From assembly GCA_029254025.1 (NCBI GenBank), contig JAQWYK010000029.1:1-44548 (forward strand): DNA of 44,548 nucleotides, given 5' to 3'. The stretch comes from Crocinitomicaceae bacterium. GTDB taxonomy: Bacteria; Bacteroidota; Bacteroidia; Flavobacteriales_D; Crocinitomicaceae. The position numbers and the translations under genes are program-made. Positions within the stretch are counted from its first letter, which is position 1. Each line of letters opens with the position of its first letter. The notes under the pieces are model-generated. The model saw only the letters and a list, made by a program, of their open reading frames with translations. It made no database searches and was not told where the DNA came from. Of this stretch, positions 43,385 through 44,548 are shown piece by piece.

Positions 43385-43417
43385 AAAGGGCGATTGTGTT
43401 AAACAGTCGCCTTTTTT
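43385..43417 (+). terminator. Intrinsic terminator of tig, overlapping the convergent gene's stop
   Basis: GGCGATTGT (43389-43397) pairs with ACAGTCGCC (43403-43411) around the loop GTTAA, with one T-G wobble, then six Ts (43412-43417). The T-run runs into the stop codon of the minus-strand gene (43416-43418). Confidence 0.9.
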
Positions 43418-44537
43418 ATTGGCCTAAAATTAAATCGGTGTGAATTGCATAATGATCACTGTGCGCTTGATCTTGAACAGAAAAGCTGATGGCTTCTAGT
43501 GTGGAAGAATGGAAGATGTAATCAATGCGACCAGCCGGGAGCTTTCCTGCATAGGTAGAGCCGAGACCTAAATAATTACCACGAAAAGCATCCTCAAATG
43601 AGGAGTTGAAAGCATTGTAAACATACGACATAGGAGTGTCATTAAAGTCTCCGCATATGACCACTGGATAAGGTGAAAATTGGGCATGCTGAACAATAGA
43701 AACAGCTTGCGTTGCCCTTAATGGATAGGCGTACTTGAGTTTTTGAATCATTCGTTTGATTCCATTTTTAGCATCTTCATTACTGGTTTCTTCATGATTT
43801 AAAAAATCATAATCATCTTGCTGAATGCGTATGCTTTGCAGGTGAATATTATAGATGCGTACAGTGTCATTTTCTTTCACGATGTCTGTAAATACAGCAA
43901 ATTGCTTCGATGTATTATCATATTCTACGAGTTCAGAGTGTAGTATTGGGTATTTCGAAAAGATAGCTATTCCGATTCGTCGATTGGCTTTAGTGATGCT
44001 ATATTTCTCTGTATAATATCTATAATCCCCTAAAGCCCTTATATCATTGTTACGAATGAAATTGGAACCTTGAACGGTGAGGTACTCTTGGAAACAGATC
44101 ACATCTGGCTGCACAGCTCTAATATGCGCATAAATAGAGTCGCGTGACGTGTTTCGGTCTTCATCTAACCATTCATAGTAATTGAATAATCGAACATTGT
44201 AACTCATGACGCGCAAGGTATTGTCATTCGGATAATCTGCTTGGTCAGCAGACCATCCCAGAGAGAAGTAACGAATGTGTAAAGGAAGACCAAGGAGCAA
44301 CACAAGTCCAATAGAATAAATACGCCGCGATTTTGTTAAGAGGAACACCACCACAAAACCGATAGCGGATAATAGGAAAATAGGGTAGGCTAATCCAAAG
44401 AATGAAATCCACCACGCTTTGTCTGGAGAAATAAATGGACTAAGGTAGCTCAATACGAGGCAGATAATAAGAGGCCATAACAATAGTTGAATGACCCACC
44501 CCGAGAGTCTCCGAAGCCGTGTAGGTGATTTAGCCAT
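43416..44537 (-). CDS. Membrane-anchored endonuclease/exonuclease/phosphatase-family protein
   Basis: A 373-residue EEP-superfamily protein. Three N-terminal hydrophobic helices (VIQLLLWPLIICLVLSYL; FFGLAYPIFLLSAIGFVVVFLL; YSIGLVLLLGLPL) are followed by the catalytic domain from about residue 105: VMSYNVRLFNYYEW, VICFQEY (metal Glu), YNIHLQSIRI, VICGDFNDTP (Asp/Asn pair) and AHSDHYAI (final His). Substrate could be a nucleic acid or a phospho-lipid/sugar; unknown. The catalytic part probably faces the periplasm (inference from topology). Its ATG lies 11 bp from the window edge, so its upstream neighbour and promoter cannot be seen. Confidence 0.92.
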   Translation of the reverse strand: MAKSPTRLRRLSGWVIQLLLWPLIICLVLSYLSPFISPDKAWWISFFGLAYPIFLLSAIGFVVVFLLTKSRRIYSIGLVLLLGLPLHIRYFSLGWSADQADYPNDNTLRVMSYNVRLFNYYEWLDEDRNTSRDSIYAHIRAVQPDVICFQEYLTVQGSNFIRNNDIRALGDYRYYTEKYSITKANRRIGIAIFSKYPILHSELVEYDNTSKQFAVFTDIVKENDTVRIYNIHLQSIRIQQDDYDFLNHEETSNEDAKNGIKRMIQKLKYAYPLRATQAVSIVQHAQFSPYPVVICGDFNDTPMSYVYNAFNSSFEDAFRGNYLGLGSTYAGKLPAGRIDYIFHSSTLEAISFSVQDQAHSDHYAIHTDLILGQ

Positions 44538-44548
44538 TTTTACTTTGG

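Overview
The window looks like chromosomal DNA of a Bacteroidetes bacterium, most likely a Flavobacteriales member of the Crocinitomicaceae/Fluviicola type. Supporting signs are the low GC content, promoter-like TAnnTTTG elements close to start codons, few Shine-Dalgarno sites, the phylum-typical DUF1599 - DoxX-like (BT_3928 type) - tpiA order, an E1 alpha/beta fusion, a DUF4494 gene and a PD40/TPR protein. Species was not determined. I saw no rRNA, CRISPR array, insertion sequence, phage or plasmid gene.

Layout. 1-11.8 kb (minus strand): a tightly packed run DUF1599 -> DoxX/thioredoxin-like membrane protein -> tpiA -> prmA -> 1,536-residue exported protein of unknown function -> plsY -> TPR/PD40/coiled-coil protein that leaves the window. 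Two junctions are ATGA overlaps and most others are 3-6 bp. 11.9-12.7 kb: divergent folP. 12.7-16.3 kb (plus strand): the most accessory-looking stretch, with two small ORFs, pcm, several short orphan genes, a weakly DUF3037-like gene, a DUF6150-type repeat protein and a small lipoprotein. 16.5-18.7 kb: a CBS-domain cystathionine beta-synthase-type enzyme overlapping a BtuF-like binding-protein gene. 18.7-22.0 kb (minus): a large secreted VPS10/BNR-repeat protein.

22.1-25.5 kb (plus): purM-prfA-pyrF-pterin dehydratase. 25.5-33 kb: lytic transglycosylase, msrB (minus), a saccharopine/alanine dehydrogenase-like enzyme followed by a membrane VWA protein, a membrane J-domain protein (minus), a MenE-like ligase (minus) and an exported thioredoxin with a clear terminator. 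33.2-35.7 kb: DUF4494-pdxH-M16 protease, linked by TAATG overlaps. 35.7-39.1 kb (minus): fused E1 alpha/beta dehydrogenase followed by a UMF1-type MFS transporter. 39.2-44.5 kb: patatin, OmpA-like protein, frr, tRNA-Leu(UAG) with its own promoter and terminator, tig, and a membrane-anchored EEP-family protein (minus).

Most of the window is housekeeping. No known defence or biosynthetic system can be assembled from it. The best candidates for undescribed biology are the 1,536-residue exported protein locked into the tpiA-prmA-plsY operon and the small-gene cluster at 12.8-16.3 kb. All coordinates, motif readings and start choices come from reading the sequence; no database search was run.
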